From Linum tenue (Eukaryota; Streptophyta; Magnoliopsida; Malpighiales; Linaceae), in NCBI GenBank assembly GCA_946122785.1, contig CAMGYJ010000010.1, positions 26,701,608 to 26,765,607 on the forward strand: a stretch of 64,000 nucleotides of DNA, written 5' to 3'. Positions 19,727-32,340 of this stretch are shown here, one piece after another; position 1 is the first letter of the stretch, and every line of letters begins with the position of its first letter. A model generated the notes under the pieces. That model did not search any database. It was not told where the DNA came from and was given only the letters and a program-made list of their open reading frames with translations. A program made the translations under genes and the position numbers.

Positions 19727-21731
19727 TCAGAGGCACCATAAAGTCCATCGGTATGTACTTTCCGACCACACAAATTCATCATAGCAAGGTATATTTTTAA
19801 TGAAGTTGTGTTTGCTAAATTCATCATTTAAATAACAAATCCTAGGAAGACAAAACCATAGTGAAAATCCAACTAGCAAACCAGACATATAAAATCCAAA
19901 ACATAAATCCACAAAAGGCAAATTCCAATAAAATACTTCAAACAATCCCAGATTATTCGTTGTCATAGCGTAGGTCCCGTTCCTCATCCATCCTATGATG
20001 TGCGTCCTTGTACTCATGTCTTTCAGCTGCCAGTTAAGGTGCAAGTAATTTTGCTTCCTTAAGGACGTTATGTCTGACAGTGTTAAAAGGCTATAGAGCA
20101 AGAAGCAAAGCCACCTGCATTCGCCTCACGCGCTACATGGTTGTAAGAACATAAAAAATTCATATTAAATACAAATAAAAATTACGATGAATAATTATTG
20201 TTTGAAAATGCGATCATTGGTGGCATAGATTGATTATTATTGCTTACCCAGATGAAATATGTATCCCAACTAGCGCACAACATCCACAAGTAGACACAAA
20301 CTCCAGCATCAGACCTACAGAAGACGCAAAGCATTGCATGAGGACTATACTAATCCTTGCCGCAACCACTATCATATCGAGTTGTCCATACGTCATATCC
20401 CACACTACTTGCAGAAATCCAATCTGCAGACATAAGGAAGGATGTGAAATGAAATACAAACACACACATATTTGGTTACGCAAGAAGCAAAAACAGTTTA
20501 GTAACTCTACCATTCTTTCTACTGGTATCCGACGGTCTGGCTTCCGCTCTTCTATTTGGTTTGAATCCCAGATATTAACTATTCAACCATTAAACTTTAC
20601 TATACTAGACATTCAGAGGAGACCAAGGGAGTAGAAAAGAAAACCTTATTGCACATGGGAGCACGCGTCAGGAATTTTTTGTCGTACAAATCAAAGGCCT
20701 TCTTAGGTGTCATGCTAGCCATCACAAGCTCCTATTCATATTGAACCAACCATAAGTAACCATTAAAGACTTTCCAATGGGGTACATTTGGTAGCTAGCA
20801 AAATATTACTCGTATTGTACCGGGAATTCAGCAGGCAAGAAGCATATTCCTTTACCACGACTATGCTTCCACACATCATCTATGGTTAAGTTACAGGCCA
20901 ACGCCGTAATAACTTAGGACACATCCAAACATAAACAATTACTTCTTGCCATAAATGGTACAAACGAATAAGCAACAGTTGTTTGCTAATGTAATGACCG
21001 AACTCAGCATCTCCACTCGACCCGGGGAATAAGGTCCACTTCACCTTTCAGGTGAGAGAGTTGTAGAAGGTGCTCACCAAAATCTCTTCGGATGGAAGGC
21101 TCGACAAAAAGATATTGTGAGCTACATAGACATGCTGATCACTGTATTCCATATACTCAAAGAGGTTGAACTTCAGAACGCCCTAATAACAAAGTCAACC
21201 GGATGAATATTTCTCAAGCTCATAATTTTCTGGGTGGTACATGCGAAAAGCATAACTACTGTGCTGTCTGAACCTTGTTATGATCACTTTGGTGAATGAT
21301 TTCCTCGAGCCTCTCGTTCAGGTCGATCTCCGATTCATCGTCCAAAATTATTATGATATTTCCAGCCGGCGTCGAGGGAGGGATTACGCCAACTTCAATT
21401 TTGCATCTCTTCGCCGGCGAAACATAGTTTTTAGACTCCTGCAACCAGAGAACACCTTCGTTTAGGAATTGAATAACACAACAACGACAAAATAACCGAA
21501 ATTGAACGTGGCATATAGATGGATGGATTACAACATATTCAACTCGTGCTCCCTTCGTCGGTGAAACATATTTTCCGGCTCCTGCAACCAGAGAACACCT
21601 CCATTTGAGAATTGAATAGCACAAACAAACAAAGTAACTGAAATTTAAAAAAGGATATCGATGTTTTCACTAACCGGCTGCTTCAATGAAGGCGTAGTGA
21701 CCCGTTGCTTAGATTTTCCGGAATTATTCAT
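19727..21731 (-). pseudogene. Ulp1-like (C48) protease pseudogene, copy A
   Basis: Exon-like blocks on the minus strand parallel copy B at 24000-26140. They start with ATG at 21731 (MNNSGKSKQRVTTPSL), then YVSPAKRCKIEVGVIPPS, then VITALACNLTIDDVWKHS...GKGICFLPAEF, then ELVMASMTPKKAFDLYDKKF, then the decayed VNIWDSNQIEERKPDRR. The last known block is SDAGVCVYLWMLCASW. In Ulp1/SENP proteases the catalytic Cys sits in Q-x5-D-C-G; here the aligned residue is Ala (codon at 20305-20307). Frameshifts and stops occur around 20560-20640, so it is a pseudogene. Ulp1 proteases remove SUMO from target proteins; plant MULEs often carry such genes. Family assignment is from motif order only. Confidence 0.6.
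21380..21650 (-). repeat. Local exon duplication in Ulp1 copy A
   Basis: About 150 bp is repeated in tandem: the block CTCCTGCAACCAGAGAACACC occurs at 21436 and again at 21580, each preceded by GAAACATA and followed by a GAATTGAATA-type intron start. On the minus strand this duplicates the acceptor and first codons of the YVSPAK exon. Confidence 0.7.
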
Positions 21732-21840
21732 GTCGTTGCAAAACCAGGGAGGAGGTTTGTGCGTCGATGAGGGAACATAGGTGTTTCTCTTAGGTTAATC
21801 GTCTGCACTGAGTGCTCCCAAAAAAGTGGGTACACCGAAT

Positions 21841-23990
21841 ACGCCACCATATATATATATATATGGTGACTTCTATCGTACCCCGGGTAAAATCCGGGGT
21901 ATGGCATACCTTGGGTGATCATGACCGTACGTGTGATCTCAACGGCTGAGATTAAATTTTATTAAATGATTTATTTTTTCGTAATTTATATTAAATAAAA
22001 TTACAGAAAGACTCTCACAATTCGTTTTTCTTTAATTTTAGTCCATTGTAAACCAAATCGGGTTGGTTCTGTTTAGTTTTTGAATTGACCCAAAATCCAA
22101 CCACCCTAAGAGAAAGGACACCTACCTTGCCCCACCCGCAGCCCTACCCCTCTCCTCCAAATCCCGACCTTGGACCTTCTCTCTTCTCCATTTTTCTGTT
22201 CGAATTGGGAATAACCCTGTTCTTCCTCCCTACTCCTGTAAATCATTCCAGCCGTCTCAGAAAATGGCAACGATAATTGAACCACTCTGTTTCCCCCTCT
22301 TATTCTTCTTCGTTTTCCCGTTCTCGACTGTCATATTTCCCCCCTGTCCTATGATTCCTCCCCATCCATTTTTTAAACCCTAAACTGGCCGAATATCGCA
22401 GGTAATCTTGACGTCAAGCTGTGCAAGCATAAGCACCCCCATCCCTTTGAATGAAAACTAATTGTTGCTTGTAATCCTTCTTATAACTTGTTAGTTCTTA
22501 TAACTCAGATTTATGAGTAATTCACTTGTGCAAACAGGCTGGGCAGGCGGAGATGATTGCACTGGAGAAGGCAATGAACGAGGCCATGGTTCTTTCAGGA
22601 ACTGCTAGGGAGGTGAGAAAGGGATTTTGAATTGAAATTGCCGAAATTGATTTTCGAACTACAATGCTGTGATTTTGGATGGATCTCTGATATGGATGAG
22701 GTGTATTGTAGACTGATTTGGAAGAGAGGTCCCGTTGTTTGAAGTGGAGGCTACAACTGTGGAGTCTGTATTTCAAAAATTCTATTCCTACAATTTTTTA
22801 CACTGAAACCGTGGAGTTCGAACTAAACACAGACCCCGACAGGCCCAGTCCTGCTTCTATCTTCGTGGTTAACTTTGACAAGGTAAGGGTTTTGACGATT
22901 TGTGGTGACTGTTTTATGCATTGATGATAAACCGAGTCAATGTGTATCGGAATTAGGTGCTTAAGATGTCCCTTTCCAGGATCATGTGTGTTTTTGGTCC
23001 ATTCTTTCAGTAGTCTTTGACATGATCTGTTGATGAGCTTGCTTGGTGGTTTTGTTTTTACAGGTCAGAATGGATCCGAGGAACAAAGAAGTCAATCTTG
23101 ATAATTTCATGTTTAGCACAATTGATAAGTTGTCTGAAGAAGATATGAAGAAACAAGAGGGTGATTACATTTATAGGGGGAGCTACTCAAGTTTGGTTGA
23201 ACTGAGACAAATATTATTTGAATTGACGATATGTGACCTCTTTCATTTTAGTCTCCACGAGAAATGACTAAGTTCCTAATTCAATTCTTAGCCACATTCT
23301 TCACTAGTGATGCTTTTAATCATGTTTCGGGTTCTTTTTTCTTTTTTGAAAAATGGTTTAAGGGTCCACTTTATTGGGCTAGTTGTTGGACAATCCTCCA
23401 GCAAATTTGGACGGGTTACTTCGTGAAGACGTGATGGGAATCAGTTTCCCGAGGCAAGTACTACAAAACAGCTAATCTGGCCAGTTTATCTCTATTAGTT
23501 TTGATGCGAATCTCAGAGGTGGCTGTTTCTGTTGCTGCTATTTTGGCTATCTGTCTCCAATGTGAGGTTACTGTAGTGCTATTTCTGCCTCTCGGCTGGT
23601 TCCATTTCTGTTTGGCAAACTAGCCTTTGGCTGTGTACTTGTGTTTATTCGGTGATTTGCTAGCCTCCCTCTAATAAATAAAAAAGCACACCAAAACTTG
23701 CAAACTATCCGCCAAATAATAAACGTGTCCTTAAATTGTTACCATAAAGAGGGCGTTCGTTGGAAAGGAAGAAATAAAACTAAATGCTAAAATGCAGAAC
23801 ACACCATGCGACTAGATATCCTTCAGCCCTGAATTCGCCTCTTCTGGGAAGCTGCTTTCCTGAATTAGCCTCTTCTGGGAAGCTGCTTTCCTCTCTTGGG
23901 AAGCTATTTGTACTCAAGTGTTTGAGCTTCAAACCTAGGCGCATTCTTATTTGCTTTCTTGAGCACCTTGTGTCTTATGTAATTGGTAGG
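21841..23990 (+). mobile_element. Cargo-carrying repeat element, copy 1 (class unresolved)
   Basis: The left end, GGTGACTTCTATCGTACCCCGGG then a stem-loop (ACCCCGG-GTAAAAT-CCGGGGT) and GTGATCTCAACGGCTGAGATT, is repeated in reverse at 40680-40960. The two copies stay alignable for about 300 bases and then carry different cargo: a spliced gene fragment here, other sequence there. It lies next to an (AT)n tract that is part of a 24-base palindrome (CACCATAT...ATATGGTG). The right end is not located; it should lie before Ulp1 copy B (about 24000). A terminal hairpin and varied cargo recall Helitrons, but no CTRR terminus is visible, so the class is open. Confidence 0.5.
22536..23267 (+). pseudogene. 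Captured multi-exon gene fragment, unknown protein
   Basis: Three exon-like blocks with GT-AG borders. About 22536-22613 reads AEMIALEKAMNEAMVLSG. About 22712-22881 reads TETVEFELNTDPDRPSP then ASIFVVNFDK, followed by GTAAGG. From 23065 on it reads VRMDPRNKEVNLDNFMFS, then LSEEDMKKQEGDYIYRG, and stops at 23265. The reading phase is kept across the second intron. Codon structure is clearly protein-coding, yet I do not recognise the family. The fragment sits inside a repeat whose other copy carries different DNA, so capture by the element is the simplest reading. Upstream CT-rich sequence (22180-22400) looks like a plant 5'UTR. Confidence 0.5.
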
Positions 23991-23999
23991 CTCTTTGAC

Positions 24000-26140
24000 T
24001 AGGCACAATGCCACCTGCATTCTTCTCAAATGATTGCATGGCTGTAAGGACAGAAAATATAAGGTATTAATACAATAGTTGACATAGTTTTTTTAATGTG
24101 CTCGTAGAAATAAATGGGCCTAGGTAGTAGGTGATTTCTTACCCAAATATAATAGTGATCATCCCATGTTGATCCCATCATCCACACACAAACCCAGATC
24201 CCACTATCATTCCTGTTTAGAAAGATGCATTACGTAAGACACATATATATTTTTTCTAGTGAGATTATGACCAAATATACATTCTTACTTGTGTCGTTGT
24301 GTAGGAACTTCAGGAGTGGTCAAAGAAAACTCCTTAATCTTTGGTGGTGCACATGTTGATTGAACTTCCTTGTGTAAGACATCGAACAAGTCGTTCAGAA
24401 ATTCAATTTGCAAAGTTCAAAAAGCAACCTGTGAATTACAAAATTTTGTTGGAAAATATAATGCCACATAATTGAATTACAAACACGTGTATTGAAGTAC
24501 GAATTCAATGGCACAAATTTTAACTATACCATTGTGTGAACTGCATTCGTACGGATTGTTTGGCGCTCTTTTGATGGGCATGAATCCAGAATGTGTACTT
24601 GTTTCTGGTCCATCAAAATTATAGCTAAATACTAGTGGATGCCTTCATCATTCATCATATCTTTCATGGGCAGACAAACCTTCACAGGTACGAGAAAACA
24701 ATCCAATCAACTAATTAGTTTTCCGACATAATTCATTCAAGAAATTAAGCAGAAGGGCAGGCATAATTCACGCGCACATATGTTGTGGAAACCGAAACTA
24801 AATAAGCAGAAATGAGAAGGAAGAATAGTGGAGAAGTCATAACCTTTCTACAGTTATGAGCTTTTGATAGGAATTTTGTATCATATAACTCTAATGCCTT
24901 TGCAGATGTCATGCCATAATTAACGACCATATCCTGGTAGTAAAATGAAGTTAAATCATTGAACACTAATCTTACTTAATAAACAACCAACCCTGTGTAA
25001 ACTGAATTAGAATTACAAAGCAAAAGCACCACTTACCTGCAATTCCGTAGGCAGAAAGCACACTCCTCTTCCACGACCAGTATCTCTTTTAACTTCGTCC
25101 AAGGTCAAGTGGCAAGCTAACGCTGTAATTACCTAAAACACAATAGAAATAAAACACCAATGATTAAAAATCGTTAAGCACGTTCAGGTCAACTAGGGGC
25201 GTTTCGCAGAAGTACTTACATCAGCATCAACGCTTGACTCGGGGCATAAGCTCCATAATGTCTGGCTGGTATATGATTTCATCATTGTTTTTACCAAAGC
25301 TTCATCAGGAGGAAGGTCTTCTGCAAATATATAGTGAGCAAAACTCACTTCTTCGTCACTGTAGTTGACGGCTGTAGGGAGCTCAAACCTTGTGGTACCC
25401 TGCAATCATGGAGACCGAACAAATAGAGGAAATAAGAAGAGGTTTTCTTGAGTTTTAGGTTTTACATTTTAAATGAAAATATATAATTAATTAAAGAAGA
25501 AATATAATTCAAGTGGCGGAAAAAGAAACGAAGGAAAAACAACGAAAATAGTGGGCGAAAAGGAAGCATATGTACATCACTAGGATTACATACCTTCATT
25601 GACAATTGTTGTGCAGGCGTGATGGGTTTGTTTTGCACACCTAGCTCATAATGGTCTAGCCCTGGTTCAGCATCAAGAACAATCACCTTCGACTTGAGCG
25701 TAGGTGGGGGGATGACGTCTTGCATTCTTGTCTTCTTTGCAGGAGATACATAGTTCTCCAATTCCTACAATAATGAACAATCAAGTCAGAATAAGTTTTG
25801 CATAAAGAACCTACTGTTAAAGCTCGTGGACAAACCATAGACTTGGCTAGAGAACGCATTAGGCGTACAGTAGACTGGCCGCTCGTCATCTTGTTCTTCT
25901 CCCTAATATAATTGTACAAAAAAGCAATGAGAGAGTGAAAGATAAGAACCAATACAAAGAAATAGCTGACTAAAAAGTTAAAGAAAACACATTAGCGGAT
26001 TGCAGAACTTACCCTTCCTTCCCCATAATGTTACAGACACACAATGTTGACAAAAGCGCCTCTGCACTACTTTTAGTTGAATGAGTTTTGGCAAAATGTT
26101 TGGCCATATTAATAGATGCGCCAGAGGGGTTTTTAACCTC
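24000..26140 (-). pseudogene. Ulp1-like (C48) protease pseudogene, copy B
   Basis: Minus-strand exon blocks in order: KTHSTKSSAEALLSTLCVCN (about 26030-26090, followed by GTAAGT), KMTSGQSTVRLMRSLAKSMV, NYVSPAKKTRMQDVIPPPTL, AEDLPPDEALVKTMMKSY, VITALACHLTLDEVKRD...GVCFLPTEL, DMVVNYGMTSAKALELYDTK, then EGIH-stop-YLAIILMDQKQVHILDSCPS. The His motif HWYL/DS region of C48 proteases is recognisable, but the Trp codon after the His is TAG. The last block, NDSGIWVCVWMMGSTWDD, has Ser (24203-24205) where the catalytic Cys should be. The exon plan matches copy A, so the two are paralogues. Loss of both the Cys and the reading frame argues against a working protease. Confidence 0.62.
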
Positions 26141-26144
26141 GTGT

Positions 26145-27600
26145 ATTAGGAAAAACCCGTGAGATATCAATTAGAGTTCTTTTATATGTGGGAACTTCTA
26201 TATTTATCCACCTCATTAAATGAACTTAATAAGGAATTAACTAGTTACGTGTGATATGTAAACATGGAAACTAAATCTTCCTAGAAGACAAAACATGCAG
26301 ACTAAATTGTCTCTAACTTCTAGCCTGGGAAAGGGTAAACCCGATTAGGGGCTTCATTTTAGGGTTGTAAGGTTCGAAAAGAGAAGAAAACGAAAGCAGA
26401 TGGAAGAAGGGAAGAAGACGAATGAAAGGAGAGTTTCTTCTATGGGAAAAGTTAAAATAGTCTAAAGGATTCTTCCACAACAGAAATGGGTCCTAATTAA
26501 ACTTAAGCCCACTTAATAAATGAAGACTAAAATAAACTACAAGAATAAATGGGTTTATGAAGTCACGTTTGGCCCATTTTCAACCAATCAATTAAGAGTG
26601 ATCTAGGCTTCCCGCGGCAGAGCACCAAAGCTCTGTTTCTTTCTTCGTTCCAAAACCGAAAAACAGAGTAAGCAGTGAAACCCAGAAATATAAACACAAG
26701 AACTGAGTATGAATAAGAACACAAGGCAGGAGCGGAAATGTAAACGAACACAGGAAATGTAACGTGGTTCCCCAAACTACGGGTCAGTCAGATAGCTACC
26801 GCTAATCCGGGAGACTCTATTTTATTTGTTTTAAGACTAGCAAAAAATGAAAAACGAAGACAAAGACTCAAACTCAAGAACAGAGAAGAAACCCCGGATC
26901 CACATCCTCAACCTCCTGTACAAATAATAACTTCTTACAATGCAATGAGAAAAACATCCAAATGGCCAAAGAGTTTCCCATCTATACATGGCAAACTCAC
27001 AAACATGATTGAATGTTGGGAAACTCTTTAGCCACTTGAAGTTCTCCTCATTACCGTAACTTGATGTAAATAAGGTTGGAGGAAGAACTTTAAGGCATTT
27101 CAAGTTTCATTTGCTGCTTCCATGATTTTGTAGGAAGAGGGGACTGCGGTTTATATAGGATGTAAGGGGATAGAATCTTATCAACATAAAATCGTCTACT
27201 GCCAATGACAAAGGGAAGAGTAAATGGTGATAGGATTTTCAGATATGGTTAAGGCCTCTGCAACCGTGCCCTCTGCAATTGATGCTTTTGGTGACACGTG
27301 TGCTTCTTTGGAGGGCCACCTGGTGCAATTGATGCTTTTGGAGTAGGTGTCCTCCATTTGAGGGACGAAAGGCTTGTTTATGTGAACCAAGGAGGTTATT
27401 AGGCCCACTAGTTTTATTTAAATAGCCCAAACGAATTCAGTCCAACACATGGATGTTTTGACCCAAATTGTTCTGTTGAAGGATTTAATTTCACAACTTA
27501 TATACAACATCCTTTAGGTTTTTCATAGTGAAGCGCCAGCGGAGAGGCTAGTTCCGTAGTACTACTTTGGCTACTTAAGGTTATTTGGCTTAGACAATCA
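26145..27600 (-). other. Region between Ulp1 copy B and the transposase; possible LTR at about 26570-27447
   Basis: No gene. The minus strand starting at 27447 reads TGTTGGACTGAATTC..., and further in has ...GTAGCTATCTGACTGACC and AACCACGTTACATTT phrases (26750-26800), which resemble the LTRs of large copia elements. I could not find the opposite terminus or a target duplication (CATGG follows at 27448), so this is only a candidate. The word GCAATTGATGCTTTTGG is repeated at 27276 and 27327. Confidence 0.3.
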
Positions 27601-27614
27601 CAAGCGCGACGATC

Positions 27615-30506
27615 ATGGCAGACGATGAAATCGTGGAAGTGGAAAACAATGAAGACATTAACAACAGTAACGGTTCAACTATTCACAACGTCCACCAAAG
27701 TTCAGAGGTAAACGATGATGATCTTACCGATCTCTTACTTCTACAGCAAGAAGATATCGAGAAGCTAAGATTCGCTAACACTGAAGAAGCCTATGATTTT
27801 TGGAGGAACTATGGGCTCGTCACCGGCTTTGACGTAAGGAAAGAAGATATTGGCCGAGATAAAGACAAGGTCATGATATGGCGTCGATTTGTATGTCTGG
27901 TCAAGGAACAAAGCGCGACCGAAAGGGTTAACGAAAGAGGGAACCAAAAGGAGAGACGAGATTTGACTGCAAAGCTAGGATTCGTGTTTGACTAGACAAG
28001 TCAGATGGGAAGTGGTTTGTGGATACCTTTCATAACGTGCACTCTCACGTAACGGTTCCAAAAAAATACCGACACTACATGAAAGGGAATCGACAGTTGA
28101 GTGATGCAGTTAAAGCAGCAATCAATTTCTGGAGAGCTGCAGGAATGAAAACATCACAGATTGTTTCACTAGCGGTTGCGGAGGCAGGAGGCTATAGCAA
28201 GATGGGGTTCACGAGGAAGGATGCGTATAATTACGTGGACAAAGATCGGAAGGAACATATTAGTGATGGTGATTCTGCGATAGAACTAGCTTACCTACAA
28301 GCGAAACTAAGTGCGGATGAACAGTTCGTAATTGAGCTAAAAAAAAGACGATGACGACAGGCTTGTTAACTTGTTCTGGGCAGATAGTATTTCAGTGGCT
28401 GATTATGCATGCTTTGGAGAATTATTGGCTTTTGATGCGACTTACAAAAAGAACGTCTACAATATGCCTCTAGTAATTTTTTCAGGTACTAATTCTTTTA
28501 TTTTCGGTTCATAGTAACTTATATTTTCATTCCTATAAAGTATTTATTCATTGAAACTTAATACCGCACGTTAAAGAGCCTAATGCAATATCACTTCCAT
28601 GCGTTATGGGTACAGTGTAATTCTTGTCTTATTAGTGAAGTAATTTTAATAACCTGTTTATTGTTTAGGTGTGAACCACCACTTCAACAGTTGCATATTT
28701 GGATGTGCATTTTTGGCAAATGAGAAAGAAGAAAATTATGTATGGGTTCTAGATGCCTTGAGAAGAAGGTTGGGCGGTGTAGATCCTAAAACTGTTGTTA
28801 CAGATGGAGATAAAGCCATGCGCAATGCGATTCAGCAAGTATTCCCCGATGCGACACATCGGTTATTTGCCTGGCACATAGACAAAACTATTGCTAGAAA
28901 AGTGAGGGACAATCCTAACTTCTTGCCACAATGGAAACATTTCTTGTCAGCTCATTGGGAACCTTCCGTATTTGAAGATAAGTGGAAAACAATGGTCGAG
29001 GAGTGCTCACAGCAGCATAACAATTGGGTTTCACATCTATTTGACCAAAGAACTGAGTGGGGGTATACATACTTGCGCTCAAAGTTCTTTGCGGGCTTGT
29101 CAACAACGTCTAGATGTGAAGGAATGAACTCTCAGCTTACCAAGTATATCGAAAACAATCATAATCTACTTGAGTTCTTTATTCATTTTGATCGTTGGGC
29201 TAGGGATATGAGGGAGATGGTGCAACAAGCTGATTTTGAGTTCATCCATCGTGAACGGACCATAACGTCTAATATATTAGTCTCACTTCAGAAGAGTGCG
29301 TCTACATTATTCACAAAAGAAGCCTTTTTCAAATTCAGAGATGAGGTTGAAAAGGCGGGAGCTTGTGTAAGGATAGATTCAGAGTTATCGGAAAACCAAC
29401 GCATTTACAGAGTGACAATGTCAGGTAAACAAAAAGTTTTTTCAGGACACATACACAATTGAGCCATTTGCTATGGAGTGTAGTTGTAACTATTACCACT
29501 ATATGGGAATACCATGCACTCATATGGTTCATCTACTGAAAGAAGAGGGTATGTTGGAACTTCCAGAACAGTTGGTAAAGTTAAGGTGGTCAAAGAAGCC
29601 GAAGACACTTGATAGCTTACAACAACCACACAATATGGACGAGGCTAGAATATTCACATTCAGGTTCGTAGTTACTGTATAAAGCTAGTAATTGTGTGTT
29701 TAAGAAAGCAGTTCAGAGGTGTTTATTAAATACTAAGGTGGTTCCAGAGGGCATTGACTCATTTTAGAACATAAGCTTCCACTTTTTCGTGACGTTTTAA
29801 TAGAATAATAATGACTGTGATTTTCAGGTATGAGCTTCTTCAACAAAGCAGCTCCCAGTTATGGTTAAAAGGGGAAAAATCAAGCGATAGCTTCAAGCTT
29901 GCTCGTACAGGAATTGCATCCCTATGTGAATCGCTAGACATGATGAACGAAGGTGATACTGAGATCCCAGATATCAATAGACCAAAGGAAAAAGAGAAAA
30001 TTTTGGATCCACATCCTGTGAAATACGAAGGTTCGGGTGGACAAGAAAACAAAAGGAAGAAAGCGGAGCAACGAATGTGTAGCAGATGTGGCGTATTGGG
30101 TCATAAAAAAAGCACTTGTAAGAAGCCTCCTAGGTATGTGAGGCCTACAATACCAGAACCTACTGATACTGTAACTAATGATGGAGCTGCTGGCCACACA
30201 GTACCAAATAATGAAGAACCAAATAATGAAAACGTCGCAAACAACGGAGCTGACCAGCAAGCACCACAAATTGGCAGAAAACCAAAACATTGCAGTAAAT
30301 GTGGGAAGGACACTCATAATGCCAAAACTTGTCTAGAGTTATCAGAGGAGGATACTGAAGAGGATGTTGATACAACCGACATCCCTGATCCACCAACTGT
30401 AATATTAAAAGTTCATTGTGCATGTCTAGAAAACTTTTGGGGAACAATTATTTTCGTTGGAACTAAACTTTGTATATTCAATGTTGCAGAAGAAGCCATG
30501 TACTAG
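27615..30506 (+). pseudogene. FAR1-type MULE transposase pseudogene, copy 1
   Basis: N terminus: acidic leader, then a FAR1 DNA-binding (WRKY-GCM1 zinc) domain (EEAYDFWRNYGLVTGFDVRK). The MULE transposase domain has LLAFDATYKKN (first Asp, 28434), TVVTDGDKAMRNA (second Asp, 28803) and TSRCEGMNSQL (Glu, 29118). A SWIM zinc finger, CSCNYYHYMGIPCTHM, starts near 29479. The C terminus has two CCHC knuckles: CSRCGVLGHKKSTC and CSKCGKDTHNAKTC. One intron (28486-28668) interrupts right after the first Asp block, and another lies near 29665-29827. Lesions: a frameshift near 27930-27950, an in-frame TGA at about 27990, and a shift at the run of eight A near 28340. Related host proteins are FHY3/FAR1 transcription factors, but the knuckles, lesions and a second copy at 41959 point to a transposon. 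Confidence 0.85.
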
Positions 30507-32340
30507 AAGGGAAGGCCTGAGGAGCAGCAAGAAGGTTGGTTGAAAAGATTGGCATGGATTCTAATAATTGGAGACACATTTCGAATCTGGTCATTGGTTT
30601 GATACTCTATGGGCGAGTTAGGATATTTGATTGGAGGACGTTATGATGTTTTGTTGGGTATTTTCATACTTTCTGGTCCTGGTTGTTCATGTTTTTGGTT
30701 CATTAAACTGCTTTTCCAATCAACAATGTATGCCTCTACTTTTGCTGGTCCAGATTATTTTTGTGTTTAGTTCATTATTCTTGTTTTCAGTAAGACCTAG
30801 CAAACAAAGAAAGGGTATACTTGAAACTTACCGGTCTGCATAAGTCGAGTGGCCCATCTGTCCTCTTCGTGGAAAACCCCTGCACGCCCATCTGTCCTTC
30901 CGCTTCAAACTTTGGTGGTCTTCCACTTCACCCTAAATCCCAGTTGATACGGAAGACCAAAGAAGGAAACATAAGGAGTGCCAAATCCAAAAATTACAAT
31001 TTAGACATTATGATTTGAACCAATTATCAACTACAAACTGAACATTATCAAGTATAAGAGGAACAAGATACCTTTCTAGCTAGCTTAACAAGTGCAACCA
31101 CAACATCATCAACATCAGTCTCATTTATCAACTCTTTTTCAACATGGTATTTAGCTCCACATGCCTGCACAACATGTCTATAGTCAATAACCCATATTCA
31201 GATACAATGTCTTCAACCACATGTGCACACACTCAAAACACTCTGTATTTAAGAATATCAATCTTGGAACTAATCACTAAGCACTAAGCAGAAGAACGAA
31301 CCTGAGGTCAAAACCGAGCACAGAGCAAAACCGAGCAAGAACCACAGCCAGAGGTCTCAAACCACTCTGAACGCTTTGATTACAATCCGAACAGCTTGCC
31401 AATGGAAATTAATTTAGGTCAGAAACAAAAATCATCGATCCTTTAATGAAATCAAGAGTGGAGACGGAAAAAATTGAACGGACCGCTAGATTCAGTGGAT
31501 CTGATTACAATCCTCATCGATGGAGAATTGAAGACCCGAGATCTTCACTCTGCATTGGTGCAAAGGCTATTATGTCAATACTCCAAATCAGTGATATACC
31601 AACACAAATGAGAGAAAGGACAGAGAATTTAGAACATACCTCCTTCAAGTGTCGCATGCAGCAGCGCCGTCAATGGGAAGAGAACCCAAAACTAAAATCG
31701 ACAACCCGACCTTTGGCTGAGATTACAATATCTGATTATGAGAAGGAGAAGGAACGAATGACGATTGTGGGAAGGGTTAGGTTCCACTCCGGCCGGTTGA
31801 CGAACAAGCAAGGAGTAATAGAAAGAACGAAACGAAGAGAAGGAAGACAGAAAGGTAAAGTTGGGTTGGCAATATTTTTATTTTTTCATATGGTGGAAAA
31901 CTAAAATCGTTGAGAGAGGGAAATTTTACGGAAAAATGAAAAAAGAGTCTCCAAATGTTCCCTCCTGCACTTTTCGAATTTTGTTTCCTTTTTCATACGG
32001 TGGGAAATTAAAATGGGAAAGGAGAGAATTAAACTTTTAAAAAATGGCTCTAAGATTCACCCTAAGGGGTCGTTTGCTTCGTGGAGTTGGATAACAACAA
32101 GAAGTTCACTCTTGAGGTAAAAAGGTAAACATGATTTTATTAAGGTTGGACCATTTACAATCCAACCTAGTAATTCGATATGTAACTTTTCAATATATCC
32201 ATACAACAAATGGACATGAATTCGTGATTAATTTTGCTTGTAAGTATGTCCTTCGTGTAGTACATTAGTAGGTACGTGAAGGTTTGTCAGTTACTTTTGG
32301 CTATAGAGCTCAAGTGAAAAGTAAACAGAAATTAATAAAC
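30507..32340. other. Downstream region with one exon-like block (31072-31164, minus)
   Basis: On the minus strand 31164-31072 is a 93-base open block bordered by AG and GTATCT. It reads ACGAKYHVEKELINETDVDD then VVVALVKLARK, with good codon structure; I do not recognise it. It may be the edge of another captured gene. The plus frame 31446-31904 (152 residues) is basic and low in hydrophobic order and has no recognisable domain; I do not call it a gene. The remainder is AT-rich and anonymous. Confidence 0.35.

Noticed and set aside
21848..21866. (AT)n palindrome as a cruciform regulatory site
   Set aside because: Simple dinucleotide repeats are common here (also 54368 and 59432) and palindromic by nature; only the adjoining stem-loop is shared between copies.
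27615..30506. Host FHY3/FAR1 transcription factor gene
   Set aside because: Frameshifts and stops, the C-terminal zinc knuckles and a decayed paralogue at 41959 all point to a MULE transposase.
31446..31904. 152-codon plus-strand frame
   Set aside because: It is highly basic, shows no domain or exon structure, and lies in anonymous AT-rich DNA; I could not support it as a gene.
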